From NCBI RefSeq assembly GCF_017995515.1, contig NZ_JAGOIT010000017.1, positions 1 through 45,676 of the forward strand: DNA of 45,676 nucleotides, given 5' to 3'. This stretch comes from Propionivibrio sp. Lineage in GTDB: Bacteria; Pseudomonadota; Gammaproteobacteria; Burkholderiales; Rhodocyclaceae. Position 1 is the first letter of the stretch. Every line of letters begins with the position of its first letter. The notes beneath the pieces are model-generated. The model was not told where the DNA came from. It was given only the letters and a program-made list of their open reading frames with translations, and did no database searches. The translations under genes and the position numbers were made by a program. This document shows positions 20,428 through 29,546 of the stretch, one piece after another.

Positions 20428-21900
20428 TTACTCGAACCAGTGCGCGCGCGCCGTGGTAATCAGTCGTTTCGCACGATCGGCATCGATACCGGTCATTTCG
20501 ATGACTTCGTCAATTGACAGATCGGCCAAGTCGTCACGTGTCTTGACGCCATTCACTGCCAGCTTGCCCGCCAGAATCTTGTCCATGCCTTCCAGGCCGA
20601 GCATATCCTCGGACACATCGCCGATCTGCTCTTCGGTCACGATGGCTTCCGTCAGAAGCACGTTGCGTGCGCGATCGCGCAGTTCCTGAACCGTCGCCTC
20701 GTCAAATGACTCGATCTCCAGCATTTCGTGCAAGGGAACGTAGGCAACCTCTTCAAGCGTCGAGAAACCTTCGCTGATCAGGATGTTCGCCACTTCCTCG
20801 TCCACATCCAGCTTCTCGATGAAGAGCACCCGGATCGCCGCCGATTCGGCTTCGACGCGCGTCTGCGACTCTTCTTCGGTCATCAGATTGATCGTCCAGC
20901 CGGTCAATTCCGACGCCAGACGGACATTCTGACCGCCGCGCCCGATGGCAATCGCCAGGTTATCCTCATCGACGACCACATCCATCGAGTGACGATCCTC
21001 ATCGACCACGACCGAGGTCACTTCGGCCGGCGCCAGGGCGCCAACGACAAACTGCGCAGGATCCGCCGACCAGAGAACGATATCGACGCGCTCACCAGCG
21101 AGTTCGTTGGTTACCGCCGTCACGCGCATGCCGCGCATGCCGACACAGGTGCCGATCGGATCGACACGTTGATCGTTCGACTTGACCGCGATCTTGGCAC
21201 GCATGCCCGCGTCGCGCGCCGCCGCCTTGATTTCGAGCAGACCGTCGTCGACTTCCGGCACTTCCATTTCGAAGAGCTTGATGATGAATTCCGGCGCCGT
21301 GCGCGAAAGGATCAACTGCGGACCGCGGGCCGCGCGATCGATACGCAACAGAAAAGCCTTGACGCGGTCGCCGACACGCAGGTTCTCGCGCGGAATCATC
21401 TGGTCACGCGGCAAAACGGCCTCGATCTTTCCGGCCTCAACGATCGCATTGCCCCGCTCCATTCGCTTGATCGTACCGGTAACGAGGTGCTCCTTGCGCT
21501 CAAGGAAGTCATTGAGGATCTGCTCGCGCTCGGCGTCGCGGATCTTCTGCAGAATCACCTGCTTGGCGGCCTGTGCGCCAATCCGGCCAAAATCGATGGG
21601 TTCCAGCGCCTCTTCCAGGTAGTCGCCAATATCGACGTCCGCATCCTGCTTCTGCGCGTCCGACAAGGGAATATGCTGCGCTTCAAGGATAAAGTCCTCG
21701 TCGGCCACCACTTCCCAACGCCGGTAGGTCTCGAAATCGCCCGTTTCGCGATCAACCACCACGCGAACATCGGCGTCGTCGTGAATCCGCTTTTTCGATG
21801 CCGACGCGAGCGCCAACTCGAGAGCGCCGAAGACAATCTCCTTGCTCACGTTCTTTTCACGCGCCAGAACGTCTACCAAAAGCAAAATTTCGCGGCTCAT
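20428..21900 (-). CDS. nusA: Transcription termination/antitermination factor NusA
   Basis: The 490-aa protein has the RNA polymerase-binding N-terminal domain (1-130), an S1 domain from about 135 ([18 protein letters not shown]), two KH domains (the first after [16 protein letters not shown]), and two C-terminal acidic helix-hairpin-helix repeats (about 355-490) found in beta- and gammaproteobacteria that contact the alpha subunit. It lies between rimP and infB in the universal order. Confidence 0.98.
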   Translation of the reverse strand: MSREILLLVDVLAREKNVSKEIVFGALELALASASKKRIHDDADVRVVVDRETGDFETYRRWEVVADEDFILEAQHIPLSDAQKQDADVDIGDYLEEALEPIDFGRIGAQAAKQVILQKIRDAEREQILNDFLERKEHLVTGTIKRMERGNAIVEAGKIEAVLPRDQMIPRENLRVGDRVKAFLLRIDRAARGPQLILSRTAPEFIIKLFEMEVPEVDDGLLEIKAAARDAGMRAKIAVKSNDQRVDPIGTCVGMRGMRVTAVTNELAGERVDIVLWSADPAQFVVGALAPAEVTSVVVDEDRHSMDVVVDEDNLAIAIGRGGQNVRLASELTGWTINLMTEEESQTRVEAESAAIRVLFIEKLDVDEEVANILISEGFSTLEEVAYVPLHEMLEIESFDEATVQELRDRARNVLLTEAIVTEEQIGDVSEDMLGLEGMDKILAGKLAVNGVKTRDDLADLSIDEVIEMTGIDADRAKRLITTARAHWFE

Positions 21901-21934
21901 ATTCTCACAACCCCCTATCCAGCCTGATCATTAA

Positions 21935-22375
21935 CTAGTCGAACTTGGGAACCAGCCTGGCCTTGTCGATATTGCCAAACTCCAGTTCCACATCGCCCGT
22001 ATCCACGGTCAGACGCACCCTCCCATCATGCACGCCCAGCAAGACGCCATTGAAATTCCGCCGCCCGGCCATCGGCACGCGCAACCTGAGATTTATCTCC
22101 GATCCCGCGAAACGCTCAAAATCGGCCTGCTTCTTCAACACCCGATCCAGCCCGGGAGAGGAAATCTCGAGGCGGTCATAGTCGATGTTTTCGACGGTCA
22201 GAACGCGCGACAACTGATTGCTGACCAGCGTGCAATCTTCGATGTCGATACTTCCGTCCTTGTCGGCGCGATCGATAAAAACCCGCAACACGCGACCGCG
22301 CGGGCTCTGTTCCACGTCAACCAGCTCGTATCCGAGGCCGCTTACCGTTTTGTCGAGAAGTTCGTGCAAATCCAT
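21935..22375 (-). CDS. rimP: Ribosome maturation factor RimP
   Basis: The 146-aa protein assists 30S assembly. The N-terminal alpha/beta domain carries GLGYELVDVEQSPRGRVLRVF and SPGLDRVLKKQADFERF; a C-terminal SH3-like barrel follows. I chose the ATG at 22375 (MDLHELL); the frame extends to 22477 through the leader hairpins, but that part is not family-like. It is the first gene of the long operon, behind a structured leader. Confidence 0.95.
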   Translation of the reverse strand: MDLHELLDKTVSGLGYELVDVEQSPRGRVLRVFIDRADKDGSIDIEDCTLVSNQLSRVLTVENIDYDRLEISSPGLDRVLKKQADFERFAGSEINLRLRVPMAGRRNFNGVLLGVHDGRVRLTVDTGDVELEFGNIDKARLVPKFD

Positions 22376-22386
22376 ATCTACAAATG

Positions 22387-22434
22387 AAAAATGGGCGAAA
22401 CGCCCATCTCCGAAATAACTGCCCCCACGGGGGC
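22387..22434 (-). promoter_or_regulatory. Structured leader of the rimP-nusA-infB operon (terminator-like attenuator)
   Basis: Two hairpins lie between the promoter and rimP: GCCCCC/GGGGGC (22421-22434, a tight stem with a 2-base loop) and ATGGGCG-TTT-CGCCCAT (22391-22407). The second is followed on the minus strand by TTTTCATTTG, 12 bases before the ATG. This looks like an intrinsic terminator inside the leader, fitting attenuation of an operon that encodes NusA itself. Confidence 0.65.
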
Positions 22435-22453
22435 GAGCGGAAAAAACCGTTGG

Positions 22454-22482
22454 ATTATAACGAGTTTTTCCACTCACGTAAA
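22454..22482 (-). promoter_or_regulatory. Promoter of the rimP-nusA-infB-rbfA-truB-rpsO-pnp operon
   Basis: TTTACG (22477-22482), a 17-base spacer and a perfect TATAAT (22454-22459) on the minus strand, about 80 bases before the rimP start. Confidence 0.8.
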
Positions 22483-22590
22483 TTGAAACTCGCCGTCACC
22501 GAGTCCTGGCGCGCTCGCGCAAAGACCTGTTAGCGAGCCGCAGAACAAGGGGGGATGCACTCCGCAACGTTGGTAGTGCCCTTTGCTGAA

Positions 22591-23568
22591 TCATCGCTCG
22601 CGAGGTTTCCGCGGTGCTCGCAGGATTGCCGGACTCTCCATCTCGAAATCCGTCATCAGTTTCTTGACATCCGCCTCGCCAAGTTCAAGAACGTGGCCGC
22701 GCTTCAGGTTGGACGGCAGGATGAACGGCCCGTAGCGGACGCGCATCAACCGGCTGACGACAACGCCGACCGATTCGAACATGCGCCGCACTTCGCGGTT
22801 ACGTCCCTCGAAGAGCGATACGCGGTACCAGCGGTTGGCGCCCTCGCCGCCGGCTTCTTCGAAAGTGGCGAACTGGGCGACGCCGTCGTCGAGTTCGACG
22901 CCGGCCAGCAATTGCTCTTTCGCACCTTCCGGCAACTCGCCGAGAACTCGTACTGCGTACTCGCGCACCAGGTTATAGCGCGGGTGCATCAGGCGGTTGG
23001 CAAGATCACCCGACGTCGTGAAAAGCAAGAGCCCGCTCGTATTGAAGTCGAGTCTGCCGACCGCGACCCAGCGCCCGCCCGACATTCTCGGCAACGACGT
23101 GAAAACGGTCGGGCGATGCTCGGGATCGTCACGCGAGACGATCTCGCCTTCCGGCTTGTGATAGATGATCACGCGCGGCAGCCGATTGGAGAACTTGAGA
23201 TGCACGAGCTTGCCATTGACCTTGATCCGGTCGCCCGGACTCGCCGACTGGCCTACCTGCGCGGTTTCGCCATTGACGTTGACGCGCCCCGCCGCGATCA
23301 GCTCTTCCATCTCGCGTCGTGAACCGATGCCGCTTTGCGCGAGCAGCTTGTGCAGCCGCTCGGGTTTGCCCGGCAGTTCCTTGTGACGCGCTCGGTTGGA
23401 GAGATCGGCCTTGGGCGTGCGCGGCGCACGCCGCGGCTTGCGGTCCAGCAGTTCGCCTTCGACCGGCTGCAGCTGCGCTCGACCTCTGGGCGAGCGCTCG
23501 CCTCTCGGCTTGCGCGCTTCTTCTGCCGGCTTTGCAAAGGGGGGCTTACGCGTTGTCTTGTTGGGCAT
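22591..23568 (-). CDS. rluB: 23S rRNA pseudouridine synthase (RluB family)
   Basis: The 325-aa protein has a basic N-terminal extension (1-65), an S4 RNA-binding domain (about 68-125, [19 protein letters not shown]) and an RsuA/RluB catalytic domain with the Asp in [14 protein letters not shown]. RluB modifies U2605 of 23S rRNA in E. coli; RluE/RluF-type specificity cannot be excluded by eye. It overlaps the scpB end by 23 bp, the usual scpA-scpB-rluB order. Confidence 0.9.
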   Translation of the reverse strand: MPNKTTRKPPFAKPAEEARKPRGERSPRGRAQLQPVEGELLDRKPRRAPRTPKADLSNRARHKELPGKPERLHKLLAQSGIGSRREMEELIAAGRVNVNGETAQVGQSASPGDRIKVNGKLVHLKFSNRLPRVIIYHKPEGEIVSRDDPEHRPTVFTSLPRMSGGRWVAVGRLDFNTSGLLLFTTSGDLANRLMHPRYNLVREYAVRVLGELPEGAKEQLLAGVELDDGVAQFATFEEAGGEGANRWYRVSLFEGRNREVRRMFESVGVVVSRLMRVRYGPFILPSNLKRGHVLELGEADVKKLMTDFEMESPAILRAPRKPRER

Positions 23569-24163
23569 GGGCCAACTCCAGTGTCTGGTTCATCATCTCG
23601 AGCGGTGGCAACTCGGTCACACTGCGCAAACCGAGGTCGTCGAGGAATTTCTTCGTTGTCGCCAACAAGGCCGGCCTTCCCGGCGTATCGCGGTGGCCGA
23701 CGACATCGACCCAGCCGCGCTCTTCAAGCACCTTGATGATCTGCGAGGCGACGGTCACCCCGCGGATATCCTCGATATCGCCGCGCGTCACCGGTTGACG
23801 ATAGGCAATGATCGCCAGGGTTTCCAGCACAGCGCGCGAATACTTCGGCGGCCGTTCGGGATTCAGCCGTTCGAGATACGGCAGGTACTCCGCGCGCGTG
23901 CGGAAACGCCAGCCGCTCGCGGTCTGCACCAGCTCCAGCGGCCGATCGGCCCACTCCTGGCGAAGTTCGTCGAGCAGCGCACGCAGGACGTCGGTGCCGA
24001 TCTCGTCGAGAAACACCTTCCTCAGTTCGAGCGGCGTCAGCGGCTGTTGCGCGCTGAACAAGACCGCTTCCAGCACGCGCTTCAGCTGCGCGGGATTATC
24101 CGGCCGCGTCGAAATCGATTCCGCTGTCTGCGTCATCTTCGCTTCTGTCTTCACTTCGTCCAT
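23546..24163 (-). CDS. scpB: Chromosome segregation/condensation protein ScpB
   Basis: The 205-aa winged-helix protein binds the kleisin ScpA in the SMC condensin complex. Conserved segments are [17 protein letters not shown] (about 28-44) and [18 protein letters not shown] in the second winged helix. The start at 24163 has GAGG upstream; Met10 is an alternative. It overlaps scpA by about 68 bp. No smc gene is in the window. Confidence 0.93.
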   Translation of the reverse strand: MDEVKTEAKMTQTAESISTRPDNPAQLKRVLEAVLFSAQQPLTPLELRKVFLDEIGTDVLRALLDELRQEWADRPLELVQTASGWRFRTRAEYLPYLERLNPERPPKYSRAVLETLAIIAYRQPVTRGDIEDIRGVTVASQIIKVLEERGWVDVVGHRDTPGRPALLATTKKFLDDLGLRSVTELPPLEMMNQTLELAHAQQDNA

Positions 24164-24980
24164 CGGCCAACCTCACATAGATCGGCGCAAACGCCTCCGA
24201 TTGGGTCATTTCGAGCAGATGCTCGCGCGCAAGTTCAAGCATGGCGAGCAAATGCACGACGACAACCTGGGCGCCCTGCGTTGCATCGAACAAATCGACA
24301 AACTCGACGAAACCGCCGGCATCGCGCAAGGAACGAAGGATCAGGCCCATGTGCTCGCGTACCGACAATTCCTCGCGCTGGATCATGTGCCGCGTATGCA
24401 GCTTCGCCTGGCGCAGGATGGTACTCCACGCCGCCTTCAGATCGTCCGGGCTGACGTCGGGCAGGCGTTGCAGCATCGACTTCTCGACCCATACGTCGAC
24501 CCAATCGAAATCCCGTTCCGCCTGCGGCAGTTCGTCGAGCCGCCGCGCCGCCTGCTTCATCTGCTCGTACTCGATCAGGCGACGCACCAGTTCGGCGCGC
24601 GGATCTTCGACCTCCTCGCCTTCGGCGGCTTTCGGCTTGGGCAGCAACATGCGCGACTTGATCTCGATCAGCATCGCGGCCATCACCAGGTAGTCGGCGG
24701 CAAGCTCCAGATTATGCGAACGCATCGCTTCGACGTAGGTCAGGTACTGCACGGTCAGCGGCGCCATCGGAATATCGAGGACATTGACGTTGGCCTTGCG
24801 GATCAGGTAGAGCAGGAGATCGAGCGGCCCTTCGAAGGCGTCGAGCATGACCGCCATCGCATCTGGCGGGATGTACAGATCGAGTGGCAGCTGCCCCATC
24901 GGCTGGCCATAGATGCGCGCGATGGGTTCCGTCGCTTCGAGCGCCTCGTTCGGCGCTTCACGGGTTACCGTATCGCTCAT
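24096..24980 (-). CDS. scpA: Segregation and condensation protein A (kleisin)
   Basis: The 294-aa protein bridges the SMC heads. The typical N-terminal segment [20 protein letters not shown] (about 49-68) is followed by the helical SMC-neck-binding region and a C-terminal winged helix. It ends in an acidic Asp/Glu-rich tail overlapping scpB. It lies 25 bp after trpS in a long minus-strand operon. Confidence 0.94.
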   Translation of the reverse strand: MSDTVTREAPNEALEATEPIARIYGQPMGQLPLDLYIPPDAMAVMLDAFEGPLDLLLYLIRKANVNVLDIPMAPLTVQYLTYVEAMRSHNLELAADYLVMAAMLIEIKSRMLLPKPKAAEGEEVEDPRAELVRRLIEYEQMKQAARRLDELPQAERDFDWVDVWVEKSMLQRLPDVSPDDLKAAWSTILRQAKLHTRHMIQREELSVREHMGLILRSLRDAGGFVEFVDLFDATQGAQVVVVHLLAMLELAREHLLEMTQSEAFAPIYVRLADGRSEDRSEDDADSGIDFDAAG

Positions 24981-25005
24981 CGATGACTGGCCGACCGCCA
25001 GGTTC

Positions 25006-26208
25006 TCAGCGGTAACTCAGACCCATCGCTTCGCGCACGTCGCGCATCGTTTCCCGCGCCAGAACGCCGGCTTTCCGATTGCCCTCGGCGATGATTTCGC
25101 GCACCAGCGACGGATTCTCGATGTACGTCCGCGCCCGCTCGCGCATCGGCGCCTGCTCCTGCAGGATGCCGTCGATCACCGGCTGCTTGCATTCGAGGCA
25201 ACCGATGCCCGCGCTGCGGCAGCCCTTCTGCACCCATTCCTTGCACGCGTCGTCCGAATACACCTGGTGCAATTGCCAGACCGGGCACTTGTCGGGATCG
25301 CCCGCATCGGTGCGACGCACGCGCGACGGATCGGTCGGCATGCGCTTGATCTTCTGCGTCACCGACGCTTCGTCCTCGCGCAGCGTGATCGTGTTGTTGT
25401 ACGACTTCGACATCTTCTGCCCATCGAGGCCCGGCATCTTGGAGGCCTCGGTCAGCAGATAGCCCGGCTCGACAAGGATCATCTTGCCGGTGCCTTCAAG
25501 GTAGCCGAGCAGTCGTTCGCGATCGGCAACCGAGAGGTGCGGAATTTCGGCGAGCAGCGTGTGCCCCTTGGCGACGGCTTCCTTGTCGCCGTCCTGCTGG
25601 AAGCGGGTGCGCAGATGCTCGAAGGTGCGCTTGTTCTTGCTGCCCAGCTTGGCGACCGCTTCCTTCGCCTTTTCCTCGTAGCCGGGTTCGCGGCCGTACA
25701 TGTGGTTGAAGCGGCGCGCCAGCTCGCGCGTGATCTCGACGTGCGGAATCTGGTCCTCGCCGACCGGCACCTTGTCGGCGCGGTAGATCAGGATGTCGGC
25801 GCTCATCAGGAGCGGGTAGCCGAGGAAGCCGTAGGTCGACAGGTCCTTGTTCGACATCTTCTCCTGCTGGTCCTTGTAGGTCGGCACGCGCTCCAGCCAG
25901 CCGAGCGGCGTCATCATCGACAGCAGCAGGTGCAACTCGGCGTGTTCCGGCACCTGCGACTGGATGAACAGCGAGGCCTTCTCGGGATCGACGCCGGCAG
26001 CCAGCCAGTCGATCACCATTTCCCAGGTCGATTGCGAGATGCCGTGCGGATCGTCGTATTGCGTCGTCAGCGCGTGCCAATCGGCGACGAAGAACAGGCA
26101 GGGATACTCGTGCTGGAGCTTGACCCAGTTCTTCAGCACGCCGTGGTAGTGACCAAGGTGCAGGCTGCCCGTCGGGCGCATTCCGGAGAGGACTCGTTCT
26201 GCGTACAT
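25006..26208 (-). CDS. trpS: Tryptophanyl-tRNA synthetase
   Basis: The 400-aa class I synthetase carries HIGH as HLGH (about 17-20) and KMSKS (in GLDGQKMSKSYNN). It is about 60-70 residues longer than E. coli TrpS because of an insertion after the catalytic fold (about residues 165-250, from EPGYEEKAKEAVAKLGSK), which is common in betaproteobacterial TrpS. A Cys-containing segment CRSAGIGCLECKQP lies near the C-terminus. It starts 4 bp after the M50 protease gene. Confidence 0.96.
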   Translation of the reverse strand: MYAERVLSGMRPTGSLHLGHYHGVLKNWVKLQHEYPCLFFVADWHALTTQYDDPHGISQSTWEMVIDWLAAGVDPEKASLFIQSQVPEHAELHLLLSMMTPLGWLERVPTYKDQQEKMSNKDLSTYGFLGYPLLMSADILIYRADKVPVGEDQIPHVEITRELARRFNHMYGREPGYEEKAKEAVAKLGSKNKRTFEHLRTRFQQDGDKEAVAKGHTLLAEIPHLSVADRERLLGYLEGTGKMILVEPGYLLTEASKMPGLDGQKMSKSYNNTITLREDEASVTQKIKRMPTDPSRVRRTDAGDPDKCPVWQLHQVYSDDACKEWVQKGCRSAGIGCLECKQPVIDGILQEQAPMRERARTYIENPSLVREIIAEGNRKAGVLARETMRDVREAMGLSYR

Positions 26209-26212
26209 AGTG

Positions 26213-26866
26213 TTAGTTCAGCTGGAAGATGAAGATGATCAGTTGTTTGAACAAGGCGACGAAGGGCCACATGATGCTGCCAAGGATACCGATAAACGAC
26301 AGCAGCAAGAGAATCGGAAAACCCCAGCGCTCAAGCCGGGAGAACTTGATCGCCCACGGCAACGGCAGCAGGCTCACCGCAATGCGGCCACCATCGAGCG
26401 GCGGCAAAGGCAAGAGGTTGAGCACCATGAGCATCAGGTTGATGTTGATCCCCATATCGCTCATCAGCGCCAACGGCCGAGTGTACGCATTGAAGGGCAT
26501 GAACAGCGCCAGTTTGAACAGGAGCGCCCAGCCGAAAGCCATCAGCAGATTGACGCCGGGTCCGGCGGCGGCGACCCAGCGCATGTCACGCTTGGGATTG
26601 CGCAGTCGGCCGAAGTTGACCGGCACCGGCTTGGCCCAACCGAACAAGAAAGGACTGTTGATGATGAACAGCAGGAGCGGCAACAGGATTGTGCCGAGCG
26701 GATCGATATGACGCAGCGGATTGAGGCTGATGCGTCCGGCGAGCCAGGCCGTATTGTCGCCAAAGTGACGCGCCGCATAACCGTGCGCCGCCTCATGCAC
26801 GGTGATCGCGAAAATTACCGGCAAAGCGGAAATCGCAATCGTCTGGATCAGTGATGAAATTTCCAT
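26213..26866 (-). CDS. Site-2-type M50 family metalloprotease
   Basis: The 217-aa membrane protein has four to six hydrophobic segments. The zinc motif HEAAH is at about 24-28 within the first membrane helix; the third ligand motif is in NLLPLPPLDGGRIA (about 160). It belongs to the short rhomboid-sized S2P subgroup without a PDZ domain, whose substrates are not known. The ATG at 26866 is preceded by TAGG; the open frame to 26887 begins with TTG. It is translationally close to yciO (8-bp overlap) and trpS. Confidence 0.88.
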   Translation of the reverse strand: MEISSLIQTIAISALPVIFAITVHEAAHGYAARHFGDNTAWLAGRISLNPLRHIDPLGTILLPLLLFIINSPFLFGWAKPVPVNFGRLRNPKRDMRWVAAAGPGVNLLMAFGWALLFKLALFMPFNAYTRPLALMSDMGININLMLMVLNLLPLPPLDGGRIAVSLLPLPWAIKFSRLERWGFPILLLLSFIGILGSIMWPFVALFKQLIIFIFQLN

Positions 26867-26873
26867 GCCGTGC

Positions 26874-27500
26874 CTACTCGAAACCAAACGGATCGAGCGA
26901 ACCGCGTCCGGCGCGCACGAGTTCCGGCGGCCAGTTGGTCAGATCGACGACGGTCGTCGGCTCGGTGCCGCAGTAGCCGCCGTCAAGGATCAAATCGATG
27001 TGATCGTCGAGCCGGTCCTGGATCTCCCAGCCTTCGGTCAGCGGCGACTCGTCGCCGGGCAACATCAGCGTCGACGTCAGCAGCGGTTCGCCGAGTTCGG
27101 CCAGCAGCGCCAGCGCGACCTTGTGGTCGGGCACGCGCAAGCCGATCGTCTTGCGTTTCGGATGCAGGACGCGGCGGGGCAACTCCTTCGTGCCTTCGAG
27201 GATGAAGGTGTAACTGCCCGGCGTCGTCGCCTTGAGCAGGCGATATTGCGCGTTGTCGACGCGTGCAAACTGCGCAATCTCGGAGAGATCGCGGCACATC
27301 AGGGTCAGATGGTGGCGATCGTCGACTCCGCGAATGCGGCGGATGCGCTCGACGGCGTCCTTGTCACCGAGGCCGCAACCGAGCGCGTAGCACGAGTCCG
27401 TCGGGACGGCGATCACGCCGCCGTCGCGCAGGATTTCGGCCGCCTGCGCGAGCATGCGCGGTTGCGGATCCTCGGGGTGGATCGACAGATAACGCGCCAT
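26874..27500 (-). CDS. yciO: YciO family protein (Sua5/TsaC-like)
   Basis: The 208-aa protein shares the YrdC/Sua5 fold that makes threonylcarbamoyl-adenylate for t6A tRNA modification. The N-terminal motif VIAVPTDSCYALGCGLGD and RRIRG are conserved. YciO is a paralogue of the essential TsaC and its role in t6A synthesis is weak or unproven. It starts 2 bp after the rnm stop. The trio rnm-yciO-M50 upstream of trpS/scpAB is a known betaproteobacterial neighbourhood. Confidence 0.88.
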   Translation of the reverse strand: MARYLSIHPEDPQPRMLAQAAEILRDGGVIAVPTDSCYALGCGLGDKDAVERIRRIRGVDDRHHLTLMCRDLSEIAQFARVDNAQYRLLKATTPGSYTFILEGTKELPRRVLHPKRKTIGLRVPDHKVALALLAELGEPLLTSTLMLPGDESPLTEGWEIQDRLDDHIDLILDGGYCGTEPTTVVDLTNWPPELVRAGRGSLDPFGFE

Positions 27501-27502
27501 GA

Positions 27503-28333
27503 TCAGAAGGCTTCCCAAACGGGCGTCAAGCCTTGCGGCGTCGGCGCGAGCCGGCCCAGATCGATGTAGCTCTCGCCCGGACCATGAAAATCGGAACCAC
27601 AGGACGCCATGAAACCGTACTCACGCGCGAACCGCGAAAATACCGCGACGTTTTCCGGCGAATGGCTGCCCGAAACGACCTCGATCGCCTGTCCACCAAG
27701 CGCTTTGAATTCTTCCAGCAGCTGGCGCATTTCCGCGCGGTTCAACTTGTAACGCCCGGGATGTGCGATCACCGCCGTGCCACCCGCGCCAACGACCCAG
27801 CGGATCGACTCTTCCAGCGTTGCCCAGCGATGCTCCACATAACCCGGGCGGCCGGGAACGATGTATGACTCGAAAACGCTGCGCACGTCCTTGCACACGC
27901 CGATTTCGACCAGATAGCGGGCAAAATGCGCACGGCTGATCAGGTTCGGGTTCTCGGCGTGGCGCATTGCGCCCGCGAAACAACCCTCGATGCCGATTTT
28001 TTCAAGCTCGGCCGACATGCGCTGCGCACGCCCGACCCGGCCCGAACGGACCGACAGCAGCCCCGCGTTCAACGCAGCATCGCGATCGTCAAAATTCAAC
28101 CCGACGATGTGAACCTGCAAACCGCCCCATTCGATCGAAATTTCGACCCCGTTGATGAACTGCATCCCGGCCTCAAGGGCAACGGCACGCGCGTCCGGCA
28201 AGCCTTCCATATCATCGTGATCGGTCAGCGCCAGAATGTTGACACCGTTTTCGGCCGCTCGACGCGCGACCTCGGCTGGCGGCAAAAGCCCGTCAGACGC
28301 GGAGGAATGGCAGTGAAGGTCGACAATCTGCAC
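27503..28333 (-). CDS. rnm: PHP-domain RNase AM / 3',5'-nucleotide bisphosphate phosphatase (YciV)
   Basis: The 276-aa PHP phosphoesterase has metal ligands in DLHCHSSASDG (about 5-15), LTDHDDMEG (about 36-44), the segment AHPGRYK, and SDFHGPG near the C-terminus. E. coli YciV trims the 5-prime ends of 5S and 23S rRNA and hydrolyses pAp-type bisphosphates. The start is GTG at 28333. It is the first gene of the rnm-yciO-M50-trpS-scpA-scpB-rluB run, and the operon promoter should lie in 28334-28436, where a minus-strand TATCAT (28371-28376) is visible without a clear -35. Confidence 0.9.
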   Translation of the reverse strand: MQIVDLHCHSSASDGLLPPAEVARRAAENGVNILALTDHDDMEGLPDARAVALEAGMQFINGVEISIEWGGLQVHIVGLNFDDRDAALNAGLLSVRSGRVGRAQRMSAELEKIGIEGCFAGAMRHAENPNLISRAHFARYLVEIGVCKDVRSVFESYIVPGRPGYVEHRWATLEESIRWVVGAGGTAVIAHPGRYKLNRAEMRQLLEEFKALGGQAIEVVSGSHSPENVAVFSRFAREYGFMASCGSDFHGPGESYIDLGRLAPTPQGLTPVWEAF

Positions 28334-28436
28334 AGGAAAAAGAGACGAATCGGTAAAAAATCAAGCCCGCGATGATAACAGACAGGAAGAGTAGACTCAC
28401 GTCTCGCAACATTCCCAACTACTGAAGGACGCGCTC

Positions 28437-29216
28437 ATGGCCCTGATACTCACAGAAAAGAAGGACTCGACCGGCATCATCACACTCAACCATGCCGAAA
28501 AGCGCAACGCGCTGAGCGAAGCGCTGATCATGGAAATCACCGCCGCACTCGATGGTTTCCGTGCACTCGACATCCGGGCCGTGGTCTTGCGCGCCCAACC
28601 GGGGATCAAGGTCTGGTCAGCCGGCCACGACGTCAGCGAACTGCCGGACAGCGGCCGTGATCCGCTCGGCTGGAACGACCCCTTGCGTATCCTGATCCGT
28701 TCCATCCAGGAATTTCCCGCCCCCGTGATCGGCCTGATCGAAGGCAGCGTCTGGGGCGGCGCGTGCGAGGTCGCGATGGCCTGCGACATTCTCGTCACCA
28801 CGCCCGAAGCCGCGTTTGCCATCACGCCGGCCAAGCTGGGCGTCCCCTACAACCTGGGCGGACTGATGACGCTGATCAACATGATCCCGCTGCCCGTGTT
28901 CAAGGAAATGCTGTTCACCGCGCAGCCGCTCCCCGCCGAGCAGGCCATGAACCTCGGCATGATCAACTACGTGAAGCCTGCCGACGAGATCGAAGCCTTC
29001 GTTTATGACATGGCATCGCGCATCGGACACAACTCGCCGCTCAGCATCGCTGTGATGAAGGACTCGTTGCGTCTGCTCTCCAGCGCGCACGCAGTCACGC
29101 CCGACCTGTTCGAGCGCATACAGGGCATGCGGCGGATCGTCTACGACAGCGAGGACTACCGCGAAGGTCTGCGCGCCTTCCGCGAGAAACGCAAACCGAA
29201 GTTCTCCGGCAAGTAA
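28437..29216 (+). CDS. ygfG: Methylmalonyl-CoA decarboxylase (crotonase family, YgfG type)
   Basis: The 259-aa protein matches the E. coli enzyme (called ScpB or YgfG) motif by motif: SAGHDVSELP with His64, IEGSVWGGA oxyanion loop, LGVPYNLGGL with Tyr138, and the tail RIQGMRRIVYDSEDY. His and Tyr occupy the positions of the catalytic His66/Tyr140. It decarboxylates methylmalonyl-CoA to propionyl-CoA, a step in succinate-to-propionate metabolism. No mutase or CoA transferase is in the window. AAGGA precedes the ATG. It is divergent from rnm and lies just upstream of the glycine riboswitch, which has its own promoter. Confidence 0.88.
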   Translation: MALILTEKKDSTGIITLNHAEKRNALSEALIMEITAALDGFRALDIRAVVLRAQPGIKVWSAGHDVSELPDSGRDPLGWNDPLRILIRSIQEFPAPVIGLIEGSVWGGACEVAMACDILVTTPEAAFAITPAKLGVPYNLGGLMTLINMIPLPVFKEMLFTAQPLPAEQAMNLGMINYVKPADEIEAFVYDMASRIGHNSPLSIAVMKDSLRLLSSAHAVTPDLFERIQGMRRIVYDSEDYREGLRAFREKRKPKFSGK

Positions 29217-29248
29217 CCGGACGGCTGCGCTCGGGCGCGCGGCCAAAC

Positions 29249-29278
29249 TTGCCGCGTGCCCCGTCAGCGCGCTATAGT
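29249..29278 (+). promoter_or_regulatory. Promoter of the gcv operon
   Basis: TTGCCG (29249-29254), an 18-base spacer and TATAGT (29273-29278). The predicted start, about 29285, falls right before the first riboswitch aptamer. Confidence 0.75.
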
Positions 29279-29287
29279 TCGGCCCGC

Positions 29288-29476
29288 AAACGGGAGAGAG
29301 CGGCAGCATCGATCCCGCCGCCGAAGGCGCAATCCACCCGGAAACGCTCAGGCAAAAGGACCGTTTGTGAACTGAACTCTGGAGAGCGGCGCTGCACGAC
29401 AGGCGCCCACCGATGGGGCAACGCAACGGAATTATCGCAATTCCATGCGGCAATCTCTCAGGTATCAAGGACAGGG
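29288..29476 (+). ncRNA. Tandem glycine riboswitch (gcvT type)
   Basis: Aptamer 1 (about 29290-29367) shows GGGAGAG, GCCGAAGGCGCAA and CGCTCAGGCAAAAGGACCG. Aptamer 2 (about 29377-29473) shows TCTGGAGAG, CCACCGATGGGGCAA and ATCTCTCAGGTATCAAGGACAG. The short linker between them is typical of cooperative tandem glycine aptamers. Aptamer 2 has an extra stem arm (CGGAATTATCGCAATTCC, about 29427-29444). An intrinsic terminator follows, so glycine should relieve termination and switch on gcvT-gcvH-gcvP. Confidence 0.96.
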
Positions 29477-29507
29477 GGGTGAACTCGTTTGAGTTCGCCC
29501 TTTTTTG
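29474..29507 (+). terminator. Expression-platform terminator of the glycine riboswitch
   Basis: GGGTGAACTC (29477-29486), loop GTTT, GAGTTCGCCC (29491-29500), then TTTTTT. The left arm overlaps the end of aptamer 2 (the P1 strand region GGACAGGGGGG), as needed for ligand-controlled termination. Confidence 0.9.
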
Positions 29508-29546
29508 TTTCCGAAAAAGACCGCACTTCTCTTTCAAGGCCTTGAT

